This document shows positions 45,901-56,100 of a stretch of DNA of 64,000 nt, piece by piece. Source of the DNA: Adlercreutzia faecimuris. Its GTDB lineage: Bacteria; Actinomycetota; Coriobacteriia; Coriobacteriales; Eggerthellaceae. Numbering within the stretch: the first letter of the stretch is position 1; each line of letters begins with the position of its first letter. Below the pieces are notes generated by a model, which ran no database searches, was not told the DNA's origin, and was given only the letters and a program-made list of their open reading frames with translations. The stretch lies in contig NZ_JAJMLW010000002.1 in assembly GCF_022669055.1 (NCBI RefSeq), forward strand, positions 62,001-126,000, in the 5' to 3' direction. Both the position numbers and the translations under genes were made by a program.

Positions 45901-47100
45901 CTAGCTCTCGGGGAAGCGGATGTTGAGGTCGACCGTGCGCCCGATGCCGGCCACCTCGCCCTCGTCGGTGTACTGCCAGATGGAGAAGCGGCCCAGGCGG
46001 CTGGGGATGGTGGCGCCGTACTCGGCGAACCAGATGCCGTAGCCCGGCAGGTCGGCGAGCGAGTAGCGGGCCAGGCCCGCGGCGTTGCCGTAGATCATGG
46101 CCGGGTAGCCGGCCTCGTCGATGCGGTCGCAGAACGCCTTGGCGTTAGCCGTCATCTGCTCGACGCTCAGGTCGTCGGCGCGCCCCTCGACCCCCTCGAC
46201 GGGCTCGTGGTCGTAGACGACCGGGTAGTCCAGCTCGCGCCCCTTGAGGTGCTCGATCACGAAGTCGGCCTCGGCGCGCGCCTCCTCCTCGTCTATGGCC
46301 TGGGAGAAGAAGTAGACGCCCACGTCCAGGCCCGCCTCCCGCGCGCCGGCGAGGTTCCGGGCGTAGCAGGCGTCCTCGCGCACCTCGCCCTCCGCCGCGC
46401 CGCGCCAGCCCAGGCGGATGATGGCGAACTCGATGCCGTCGCCGGCCACGGCGTGCCAGTCGATCTCGCCCTGGTGCTCGGACACGTCGATGCCGGCCGT
46501 CGAGGCCACGTGCCCGTCGACGGTGTAGACCATGCGGCCGTCCTCCTCGTGGAGGTCGGCCCAGTCCGGCGTCTGGTGGGACACGAAGTCGGCCGAGGTG
46601 GGCCGCGCCGCGGCGGCCGTGGACGAGCAGGAGCCGACGGCGGAGGCGACGCCCCAGGCCATGAGCGCGATGACGACGGCGACGGCCGCGATCCGCGCCC
46701 GGCGCGACGCGAGGAGCGCCCCCACCGCGTCCGCCGCCGTCGCGCGGCCCGCCGCCTCGCGCCCCCGCTCCCCGGCCGGCTGGCGGCCCTCGGACGCCCG
46801 GCGCTCATCCCCGGCCCGCCGCCCCTCGGCACCGCGCCGGCCCTCGGGCGCCCGCCGCGTCCCCTCGGCCGCCCGGCGCCCGTCGGCCTCGCGGCGTCCG
46901 CGCTCCCGCGTCCCCCGCGGCGGCTCCGCCGCGCGCCGCCCGGCGCGGGCCTGCTCCCCGCGCCCCCGCGCGTCCCGGCCCCGATCACCGCGGGCGCGAT
47001 CCCCCCGTCCGCCCGCGGCCGCCTCCCGCGAGGGAGACGGCTCCGCCCCGCGGGGCCTGCGCCCGCGTGCTTCGTCGCTGTTTCGTTGCCGATTTTCCAT
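45901..47100 (-). CDS. GH25 family lysozyme-like cell-wall hydrolase
   Basis: This 399-residue protein has a cytoplasmic N-terminus of 130 residues that is extremely Arg/Glu/Gly-rich, one membrane helix (residues 136-156), and a GH25 muramidase domain: GIDVSEHQGEIDW (Asp205), FAIIRLGWRG, GVYFFSQA, YPVVYDHEP (Asp297, Glu299), and WQYTDEG. It cuts the glycan of peptidoglycan outside the membrane. The charged N-terminus is unusual and may bind nucleic acid or membrane lipids. A TAGTAT hexamer lies 10 bases before the ATG without a ribosome site. Confidence 0.9.
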   Translation of the reverse strand: MENRQRNSDEARGRRPRGAEPSPSREAAAGGRGDRARGDRGRDARGRGEQARAGRRAAEPPRGTRERGRREADGRRAAEGTRRAPEGRRGAEGRRAGDERRASEGRQPAGERGREAAGRATAADAVGALLASRRARIAAVAVVIALMAWGVASAVGSCSSTAAAARPTSADFVSHQTPDWADLHEEDGRMVYTVDGHVASTAGIDVSEHQGEIDWHAVAGDGIEFAIIRLGWRGAAEGEVREDACYARNLAGAREAGLDVGVYFFSQAIDEEEARAEADFVIEHLKGRELDYPVVYDHEPVEGVEGRADDLSVEQMTANAKAFCDRIDEAGYPAMIYGNAAGLARYSLADLPGYGIWFAEYGATIPSRLGRFSIWQYTDEGEVAGIGRTVDLNIRFPES

Positions 47101-47221
47101 ACTTGAGAGGATACTACGAAAACAGGCGCGTCCGGCGCGATTATGGCGATAAGGGGGAAATAGCGCCCACAGGTTGTGCGATCCCGTGCTCGCAGGCGCA
47201 CATGTTGTGCCCGGAGACGAA

Positions 47222-47254
47222 GAGGGGGCCGGGGCACGCGGCCCCGGCCCCCTC
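47222..47254 (-). terminator. Terminator of gdhA
   Basis: A perfect 14-bp GC stem with a 5-base loop, followed on the minus strand by ttcgtct, 28 bases after the gdhA stop. Confidence 0.8.
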
Positions 47255-47281
47255 GCCGGCGATCCTTAGGCGGGCGCGTCC

Positions 47282-48733
<1,452 letters not shown>

Positions 48734-48810
48734 TTAACGTTCGCGAAACAAAGGGCCGGCGAGGGGCCCCGCCCCCGCGCCGGCGGCGCCAGACGCGGGG
48801 GCGCGTGCGC

Positions 48811-48816
48811 TACAAT
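48811..48816 (+). promoter_or_regulatory. -10 element of the zinc-ribbon protein gene
   Basis: TACAAT 36 bases before the ATG; no -35. Confidence 0.45.
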
Positions 48817-48852
48817 GGGCGCGTCAGCTACCGGATGAGGAGAGGTGCGGCC

Positions 48853-49968
48853 ATGGCATACTGCCCCCAGTGCGGCGAGGCCCTCGACGAGGGAGCGCGC
48901 TTCTGCGCCGAGTGCGGCGCACCCGTGGAGGGCGCGCGGCCCGCGCCCGGTGGCGCCGGCGCGGGGGCGGGGGACGTCGCGTCGGCCCCGGACGCCACCG
49001 TCGCGATGACCGCCGCCCCGCGGGACGCGGCGCCCGCCCGCCCGGACGCCACGGCCGCCGCCCCGGACGCCACCGCCGCGATGCCCCCGGCCGGCGGCGC
49101 CGACGCGGCCCGGCGCGCGGCCGACGCGGCCCGGGCGATGGACGCCCTCGGCGCCGGCGCCGGCGGGGTGCGCCCCGTGACCGGCCCGGTGTCGGTGGGG
49201 TCGGGCTCGACCCGGCGCATGCCCGCGGTGACGACGCCCCAGGCGCGCCCGGTGGGCTCGCGCCGGCCGGTCACCTACTCGGCGCGCAACACCGTGCGCA
49301 GAAGCCGCGTGCCGCTCGTCGTCGGCATCGTCGTGGCGGCGCTGCTGGTGGGTATGGGCGCCTTCGCGGCCGTCACCTGGGCCAACCGCGACCATGCCGG
49401 CGGCGGCGCGGCGGGCACGAGCTTCCTGTCCGACGGGGCGGCCGACGCGCCGGCGCCCCCCGCGCCCGACCCGGAGCCCGCCGACGGCCGCGCGCCCGCC
49501 ACGGCAGAGCGGCTGCCGGGGGCGCAGGATGACGCCCAGGCCGCGCTCGCCGCGTACTACGGCGAGCTGCCCGGTCTCGACGGCCGGGTGTCGGCGGCCG
49601 CCCAGGAGTTCAACGGGCTCTACGTCAGCGGCAGCCTGGAGGAGCGCCGCGCCGCCCTCGGCCGCTGCGAGGCCCTGCGCGCCGACATCGCCGAGGCGCG
49701 CGACGAGGTAGCGGCCCTCGGCATCCCCGCCGACTCCCCCTACCGCGGCTGCGCCGCCGACATCGCCGCCCTCTACGAGGACCTGTGGCAGCGCATCGAC
49801 GTCATCGTGCGCTCGTGGGAGGTCGACGTGGGCTTCGAGGATCCCGCCGGGCACTCCGACGAGATCTGCGCGCCCATGGCCGCCGCCAACGAGGGCGGCG
49901 TCAACCGCTACCTCAGGGACTACCAGGAGCGCTACCCCGGCGCCGACCCGGCCAAGGTCGAGGCCTAG
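48853..49968 (+). CDS. Zinc-ribbon membrane protein, function unknown
   Basis: This 371-residue protein starts with a zinc ribbon (YCPQCGEALDEGARFCAECGAPV), followed by 110 residues of Ala/Pro-rich linker with repeated PDAT units (PDATVAM, PDATAAA, PDATAAM), one membrane helix near residues 155-175, and an extracellular helical domain (residues 220-371) of no recognised family. GAGGAGAGG precedes the ATG. Proteins of this plan are common in Gram-positives and mostly uncharacterised. No operon partner. Confidence 0.75.
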   Translation: MAYCPQCGEALDEGARFCAECGAPVEGARPAPGGAGAGAGDVASAPDATVAMTAAPRDAAPARPDATAAAPDATAAMPPAGGADAARRAADAARAMDALGAGAGGVRPVTGPVSVGSGSTRRMPAVTTPQARPVGSRRPVTYSARNTVRRSRVPLVVGIVVAALLVGMGAFAAVTWANRDHAGGGAAGTSFLSDGAADAPAPPAPDPEPADGRAPATAERLPGAQDDAQAALAAYYGELPGLDGRVSAAAQEFNGLYVSGSLEERRAALGRCEALRADIAEARDEVAALGIPADSPYRGCAADIAALYEDLWQRIDVIVRSWEVDVGFEDPAGHSDEICAPMAAANEGGVNRYLRDYQERYPGADPAKVEA

Positions 49969-49993
49969 TCGCGCACGGGCGGAGGCGGATTCG

Positions 49994-50142
49994 CGCCAAA
50001 AAGCGGGCTTGTGAACCCGTGGGGCGCGGGAGGGGCGGCTGAGGCGCCCTCCCAGGAGTCGATGCCCGCATCTTCCCAGGAAAATCCCTCAGCTAACTTC
50101 TTCGAAGCTTTCCCCTGCGGTTCACAAGTCCGCTTTTTGGCG
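49994..50142. repeat. Palindromic intergenic element with 24-bp inverted arms
   Basis: Arms at 49994-50017 and 50119-50142 are reverse complements at 23 of 24 positions and enclose 101 bp. It begins 26 bp after the zinc-ribbon gene. The size is close to the element at 1557-1707 but the arm sequence differs. The rest of the gap 50143-50304 is GC-rich with a -10 at 50268. Confidence 0.75.
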
Positions 50143-50267
50143 GAAACGCGCCGTGCGTCTGACGACCTAGCCGTCCGCGCCCCCGCACCCCCCGCGCCCG
50201 GCCGCCGGCCCTCGTGGAATCGCGGTGGCCGCCGCCGGCGCGGGCGCCCCGCGTGGCCCGCCAGCGG

Positions 50268-50273
50268 TAGAAT
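50268..50273 (+). promoter_or_regulatory. -10 element of recQ
   Basis: TAGAAT 31 bases before the ATG; no -35. Confidence 0.4.
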
Positions 50274-50304
50274 GGCCCTCCGAGACACGAGGGAGGGAGG
50301 CGCC

Positions 50305-52212
50305 ATGGCGCTCGCGACGATGGATGAGGCCCGGCATGTGCTCGCCGAGCGGTTCGGCTACGCCAGCTTCCGCCCGGGGCAGGAGGCCCTGGTCGAGGCC
50401 GTGCTCGAGGGCCGCGACGTGCTCGGCGTCATGCCGACGGGCGCGGGCAAGTCGCTGTGCTACCAGGTGCCCGGCGTGGCGGCCCACGGCATGGCGCTCG
50501 TGGTGAGCCCGCTCGTGTCGCTCATGGGCGACCAGGTGCGCTCGCTGCTCGACGCCGGCGTGCGCGGCGCCTACCTCAACTCCACGCTCACCCCGGGCCA
50601 GCAGGGCACCGTCATGCGCCGCGCGCTCGAGGGCGCCTACGACGTCATGTACGTGGCGCCCGAGCGCCTGGCCGACCCGCGCTTCACCGACTTCGCCGCC
50701 CAGGCCGACATCGCGCTCGTCGCCGTGGACGAGGCCCACTGCGTGTCCCAGTGGGGCCAGGACTTCCGCCCGTCCTACCTGGCCGTGGGCGACTTCATCG
50801 CCACGCTGCCCGCGCGCCCTCCCGTCTGCGCGCTCACCGCCACGGCCACGGGCCGCGTGCGCGCCGACATCACGCGTCTCCTGGGCCTGCGCGACCCGCT
50901 CGTGCTGGTCACCGGGTTCGACCGACCCAACCTGGGCTTCGCCGTGGAGCGTCTGGAGCCCAAGCGCAAGATCGCCCGCATCGCCGCCCGCGCGCTCGCG
51001 AGCCCCGCGGAGTCGGGCATCGTCTACTGCTCCACGCGCAAGGACGTCGAGCGCGTCCACGAGGCGCTCGTGGCGGCCGGCGTGCCCGCCACCCGCTACC
51101 ACGCGGGGCTGGCCAAGGAGGAGCGCGCCGCCAACCAGCGCGCCTTCATCGACGACGACGCGCCCGTGATGGTGGCCACCAACGCCTTCGGCATGGGCAT
51201 CGACAAGTCCAACGTGCGCTACGTCATCCACCACAACCTGCCCGGCTCCATGGAGGCCTACTACCAGGAGGCGGGCCGCGCCGGCCGCGACGGCGAGCCG
51301 TCGGAGTGCCTGCTTCTGTGGAGCGACGGCGACATATCCACCTGCCGCTTCTTCATCGAGCAGGAGTCGGGCAACGAGGAGCTCACGCCCGAGGAGGCCG
51401 ACGCGGTGCGCGCCACGCGGCGGCGGATGCTCGAGACGATGGTGGGCTACTGCTACACCGTCGACTGCCTGCGCGGCTACATCCTGCGCTACTTCGGCGA
51501 GCCGGCCGAGGGCGGCTGCGGCAACTGCGGGAACTGCACTGGCGGCGTGGAGGCGGTCGACGTGACGGCTGAGGCCCGCGCCGTCATGCGCTGCGTGCAC
51601 GAGCTGCGCGGGCGCTTCGGGAAGGGGATCGTGGCCGACGTGCTGCGCGGGCACGCCTCGGATCGCGTGGAGGAGCTGGGGCTCTCCGCCTGCGGCTGCT
51701 TCGGCGACCTGGCCGAGGGCGCGCCCGCGGGGCCGGCCGGCACGCCGCTTCCCGCCGCGGTGCCGGCGGCGCGCATCCGCGAGGTGGTGGAGCTTCTGGC
51801 CGCGGGCGGGTACCTGGTGGTGACCGAGGGGACGTACCCGACGGTGCAGCTGGGCCCGCGCTTCCGCGAGGCGGCCGAGCCCGGGTTCTCGCTGGCCATG
51901 AAGTCGGTGTCGCGCAAGGCCGCCCGCGGCGGCGCCGGCGCGGGCGGCGGCCGCGCCTTCGGGAGCTCGGGCGGCGCGCCCGCGGGCGACGAGGGGCTCT
52001 TCGAGTGCCTACGCGCTCTGCGCAAGGACATCGCGACCAAGCTGGGAAAGCCGCCCTACGTCGTGTTCTCGGACGCGACCCTGCGCGACATGTGCGCCCG
52101 CCGCCCCGCCACCGACGAGGAGTTCCTCGAGGTGTCCGGCGTCGGTCTCGCCAAGCTCAAGCGCTACGGCGCCGACTTCATGGCCGCCATCCGCGATTAC
52201 GAGGGGGAATAG
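50305..52212 (+). CDS. recQ: ATP-dependent DNA helicase RecQ
   Basis: This 635-residue 3'-5' helicase acts in recombination and fork repair. It has FGYASFRPGQEALVEAV, Walker A MPTGAGKSLCYQ, Walker B AVDEAHCVSQWGQDFRPSY, TATAT, HAGLAKEER, NAFGMGIDKSNVR, and QEAGRAGRDG. The zinc site is CYTVDCLRGYILRYF...CGNCGNC, followed by a winged helix and a C-terminal HRDC domain near residues 560-630. An Ala/Gly insert lies near 535-555. GGGAGGGAGG precedes the ATG at 50305. Confidence 0.96.
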   Translation: MALATMDEARHVLAERFGYASFRPGQEALVEAVLEGRDVLGVMPTGAGKSLCYQVPGVAAHGMALVVSPLVSLMGDQVRSLLDAGVRGAYLNSTLTPGQQGTVMRRALEGAYDVMYVAPERLADPRFTDFAAQADIALVAVDEAHCVSQWGQDFRPSYLAVGDFIATLPARPPVCALTATATGRVRADITRLLGLRDPLVLVTGFDRPNLGFAVERLEPKRKIARIAARALASPAESGIVYCSTRKDVERVHEALVAAGVPATRYHAGLAKEERAANQRAFIDDDAPVMVATNAFGMGIDKSNVRYVIHHNLPGSMEAYYQEAGRAGRDGEPSECLLLWSDGDISTCRFFIEQESGNEELTPEEADAVRATRRRMLETMVGYCYTVDCLRGYILRYFGEPAEGGCGNCGNCTGGVEAVDVTAEARAVMRCVHELRGRFGKGIVADVLRGHASDRVEELGLSACGCFGDLAEGAPAGPAGTPLPAAVPAARIREVVELLAAGGYLVVTEGTYPTVQLGPRFREAAEPGFSLAMKSVSRKAARGGAGAGGGRAFGSSGGAPAGDEGLFECLRALRKDIATKLGKPPYVVFSDATLRDMCARRPATDEEFLEVSGVGLAKLKRYGADFMAAIRDYEGE

Positions 52213-52248
52213 AAAAAGCGGCCGGCAGGATTGTGTCCTGCCGGCCGC
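52213..52248 (-). terminator. Terminator between recQ and the YbjN-like gene
   Basis: A perfect 13-bp stem (52218-52230 with 52236-52248) with a TTGTG loop. The minus strand has a five-T run directly after the stem, so it best terminates the YbjN-side transcript; it may also serve recQ. Confidence 0.85.
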
Positions 52249-52269
52249 CCCTGGGTTCTAGCAGTCTCC

Positions 52270-52707
52270 CTACGCCCAGACGGCTCGCATGAAGTCGGCG
52301 TAGACGTCGTCGATGATGGAGGCGGTGCGGCCGACGAGCTCGGTGAGCACCTCGCCGGCGGTGGGCTCGGAGATGATGGCGTCGGCCTCGGCGATGAGGT
52401 CGTTGTCGTCGTCGATGTAGAACTTCACCCAGCGGAAGCGCGTATTTGCGCTGTTCACGGCCAGGAGCACCGCGGCGGTCTTGTCCGCCGGGATCGAGGC
52501 GATGGGGGACGTGACCACCTGGGCGCTCTCGCCGTCGAAGTCGAAGAAGACGTGGATGCGGACGTGGTTGTAGGAGAAGTCGCCGCCGCCGAAGTTGAGG
52601 GCCACGAGCGGCTTGTCGCCCTCGGCCACCTCCACGCGGTCGAACTTGAGCCCGTGGGCCTCCAGCGCGCGCTCGAAGTCGAGGGCCTGGGACGCTGCGT
52701 CTGCCAT
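52270..52707 (-). CDS. YbjN-domain protein
   Basis: This 145-residue protein resembles YbjN/secretion-chaperone-like folds: DFERALEAHGLKFDRVE, VRIHVFFDFDGESAQVVTSPIASIPADKTAAVLLAVNSANTRFRWVKFYIDDDNDLIAEADAI. YbjN proteins are small cytosolic adaptors linked to stress and motility control in enterobacteria, with no known enzyme activity. It lies 37 bp downstream of the 130-residue partner of the AAA+ protease and may belong to the same transcript. AAAGGAAC precedes the ATG. Confidence 0.75.
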   Translation of the reverse strand: MADAASQALDFERALEAHGLKFDRVEVAEGDKPLVALNFGGGDFSYNHVRIHVFFDFDGESAQVVTSPIASIPADKTAAVLLAVNSANTRFRWVKFYIDDDNDLIAEADAIISEPTAGEVLTELVGRTASIIDDVYADFMRAVWA

Positions 52708-52744
52708 GTTGGTTCCTTTCGCCGGTTTCTCTCTGCTGCCTATG

Positions 52745-53137
52745 TTAGCGCTCCTCGGGCGCTGCTGCGTTCAGAATGTCCTCGCAGGATCGCAGCTCCG
52801 CGAGGAAACGGGCGCGCTCCGCGGCGGCCGGGTCGGCCTCGGGAAGGGGAGCGGCGGTCACCTCGGCCGGGGCGGCGCCGGTCACCGGCGCGGCATCCGG
52901 AGCAGCCGGGGCGGGCGCGGTGGAGCTGCCCGCCCCGGCGGGCGCGGACGGGATGGTGCCGACGCCACCGGCGGCGGACGGGGCGGTCGCCGCGGGCGCG
53001 GCTGCGGGCTGCGTGGGCAGCGCGGGCACCGCGGCCTGCGCCTCCTCGGCGGCCTCGCGGGCCTCCTTCACGCCCCTGCCGCCGAGGGCCGCCTTCAGGC
53101 TGGCCAGCAGGTCGGACTCTTCAGGCTTCGTGCTCAT
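52745..53137 (-). CDS. Ala/Pro-rich partner of the AAA+ protease, function unknown
   Basis: This 130-residue protein starts STKPEESDLLASLKAALGGRGVKEAREAAEEAQ (predicted helix), has a long Ala/Pro linker at residues 37-100, and ends with a second helix AAAERARFLAELRSCEDILNAAAPEER. No family recognised. Its ATG overlaps the stop of the protease gene by four bases, and GAGGAGGAAG precedes it, so it is made with the protease. It could be an adaptor or substrate-delivery peptide. The two short helices joined by a flexible linker fit that idea, but it is inference. Confidence 0.75.
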   Translation of the reverse strand: MSTKPEESDLLASLKAALGGRGVKEAREAAEEAQAAVPALPTQPAAAPAATAPSAAGGVGTIPSAPAGAGSSTAPAPAAPDAAPVTGAAPAEVTAAPLPEADPAAAERARFLAELRSCEDILNAAAPEER

Positions 53138-56100
53138 CGGACTTCCTCCTCGCCGGCGCCGTCGGCCGGCGCCCCTTCCTCGTCCTCGCCAGCCCCGCCG
53201 CCCGCGCGGTGGCGCTCCCACAGCGCGACGATCTCCTCGCCGCGCAGCGTGCGGCCCGTGAGCAGCGCGTCGCGCAGCGCCTCGAAGGCCGCCGCGTTCC
53301 CGTCGATGACCTCCCGCGCCCGGGCGAGCGCCGCGGCCATGAGTTCGTTCATCCGCGCCAGCACCGCCTCGGGCAGCTCGGCGGTGGGGCAGCGCTCGCC
53401 GCGGGCGTCCGGCGCCACCAGCTGCACGAGGCCCGCGCCCGACATGCCGTAGGTGGCCACGTAGGCGCGCGCGAGCGCCGTGGCCTGGGTGAGATCGGAG
53501 CTGTTGCCGGCCGAGAACGCCCCGCACTCGCGCTCCTCGGCGGCCATGCCCGCCATGAGCATGGCCAGCTCGGCCTGAAGATCGGCGGCGGTGGGCAGGG
53601 GCCGGGCCCGGTTCTTCTCGTGCTGGACGTAGCCGAGGGTGCCGGTGCCCTCCTGCTCGATGGTGACCGCCTTCACGTCGGTGCGCCCCGTCTCGGCCAG
53701 GCCGACGAGCGCGTGGCCCGCCTCGTGGGCCGCCACGCGCCGGCGCGCGTCGTCGCCCGCCACGTCCACCGGGTCGAAGACCGTCGTGGCCGACAGCTTG
53801 CAGAAGTGCCCGACGTCCGGCACGTCGTCTGCCAGCACCTCGCGCACGTCCCCGCCCGCGCGGCCGGCGCGCCGGGCGATCACCTGCTGGAGCACCTCGT
53901 CGACGAAGCGGCCGTTGCCGAAGTTCTCGACGTTGTGGAAGTAGCGCAGCACGTCGGCCGCGGCCGCGAGCGCCCCCTCCTCCAGCGCAAGGCCGGCCGC
54001 CTCGGCCTTGCGGCGAAGCATCTCGGCCAGGTCGTCGGGCTCGTAGTCCTCGAAGCGCAGGCGGTAGCCGATGCGCGAGGCTATGCCCGGGTTCGCGTCG
54101 AGGAACGCGCGCATGGGCCCGTCGTAGCCGGCGAGCATCACCACGAGCTCGCCCTTGCGGTCCTCCATCGCCTTCACGAGGATGGCGAGCGCCTCCTGGC
54201 CCGATGAGGTCTCGGTGAGCGCGTAGGCCTCGTCGATGAACAGCACGCCGCCGAGCGCCCGCTCGATGAGCTTGGTCGTCTCGTCGGAGGTGCCGCCCAC
54301 GTACCAGCTGACCAGGTCCTTCGCCTGCACCTCGGTGAAGCGGTCGCCGGGCACGGCGCCCGTGGCGAACAGCACGCGCCCGATGATGCGCGCCATGGTG
54401 GTCTTGCCGGTGCCGGCCGGGCCGGTGAGCGCCATGTGCAGGTTCTGCGGCGGCAGCGCGAGGCCCTCGGCGGCCGCGCGGGCGCGGAACGCGGTGACGC
54501 GCTCGATCTCGCGCACGCGCTCCTTGACCTCGTCGAGCCCCACGATGGGCGCCATCAGCTCGTCGGCCGTGGCGCAGGCCCCGTCGAGCACGTCCATCAT
54601 CTCGCGGCGCGAGGGGATGTCGGCGGCCTCGATCACGCGGGTGGCCTCGCGGCCCTCGTCGCGCGCGGCCACGGCGTGCCGCACGAGCGCGCGCTGGAGC
54701 ACCTCGCAGGCGAAGCGCCCGTTGCCGAAGCTCTTGAACCCGGCGAAGTAGCCGAACAGCTCGTCGAGCCGCGCGTCCACGCCGGGGCCGGCCTCGAAGC
54801 CGCCGCGGGCGAGCTCGAGGGCGAACACCTCGGCCAGCTCGTCGCGGGTGAGGTCGGCGAAGTGGAAGGTGTAGCCGATGCGGGACGCCAGGCCCGGGTT
54901 CGCGTCGATGAAGTCGGCCATCTCGCGCTCGTAGCCGGCCACGATGACCACCAGATCGTCGCGGTAGTCCTCCATGAGCTTGACGAGCTCGGCCAAAGCC
55001 TCGTAGCCGAAGGAGGCGGAGTGGTGCGGATCGGGCGCCAGCGCGTAGGCCTCGTCGATGAACAGCACGCCGCCGCGCGCCCTCTGCACCACGTCGAACA
55101 CCTGCTTGTCGGTGTGGCCCACGTAGCGTGCGATGAGGTCCTTCGACGTGACCTCCACGCACTTGTTCTGGCTGATGATCCCTATCTTGTAGAGCATGGT
55201 GGCGATGATGCGCGCCACGGTGGTCTTGCCGGTGCCGGGGTTGCCCATGAAGGCCATGTGCAGGTTGGTCTTGGGCATGGAGAGGCCCTGGCCCTCGGCC
55301 TGCTTGGCGAACAGCGCGTAGGCCTCCAGCTGGCGGATGGTCTCCTTCACCGAGCGCAGGCCGACGATGCCGTCGAGCATCTCCTGGAGCGAGGACGATC
55401 GGTAGCGGCTCGGCGGCAGGGCCAGCACGCCGCGGGCGTTGGAGGTCTTGGCCAGGTAGTCAGCGAGCTCCTTGCCGCGGAAGGGGAGGATGTCGAGGTT
55501 GAAGTCGACGAAGGCGGTGAACTCGGCGCGGAAGGCGTCGTCGGCCTCGGCGCGCACGGCCTCGTCGAGCTCCTCGAGGTAGAGCTCGTAGATGTCGGCG
55601 GCGGAAAGCCCCGCCAGCTCGAGCCGGTGCTCTCCGAGCAGGAGCTCGAGGGTGGGGGACAGCCCCAGGAACCGGGCGAGCTCGCCCTTGGTGCCGGCGA
55701 GCACGAGGTAGCGGTGGTCCACCACGTGCCCGAAGCGCTCCACCAGGTAGCGGGCTGAGAAGTCGCGCTCGGGGTCGCGCTCGAAGAAGTCGTCGAGCCG
55801 GTCGACGACGTAGAGGCGCCGGGCCTTGAGGTTCTCGTCGCGGGTGGCGTGGAAGGTGGCCTCCACCGGGTTCACCGAGCGCAGGAGCGCGCCGATGTGG
55901 CGCCGCTCGAGGCCGTCCTCGTCGATCTTGCCCATCTTCGCCAGGATGTGGGCCAGGTCGGCCGTGAACTCGTCGAGGTAGGTGTCGTCGTCCACCACGA
56001 GGATGCCCGAGAAGTCGTCCTCGGAGCGGGCGAGCAGCAGGTTGAGCGCCGTGTCCGAGCGGATGAGGCGCGGCGCCCAGGTGCGGCGGAAGCGCGCGAT

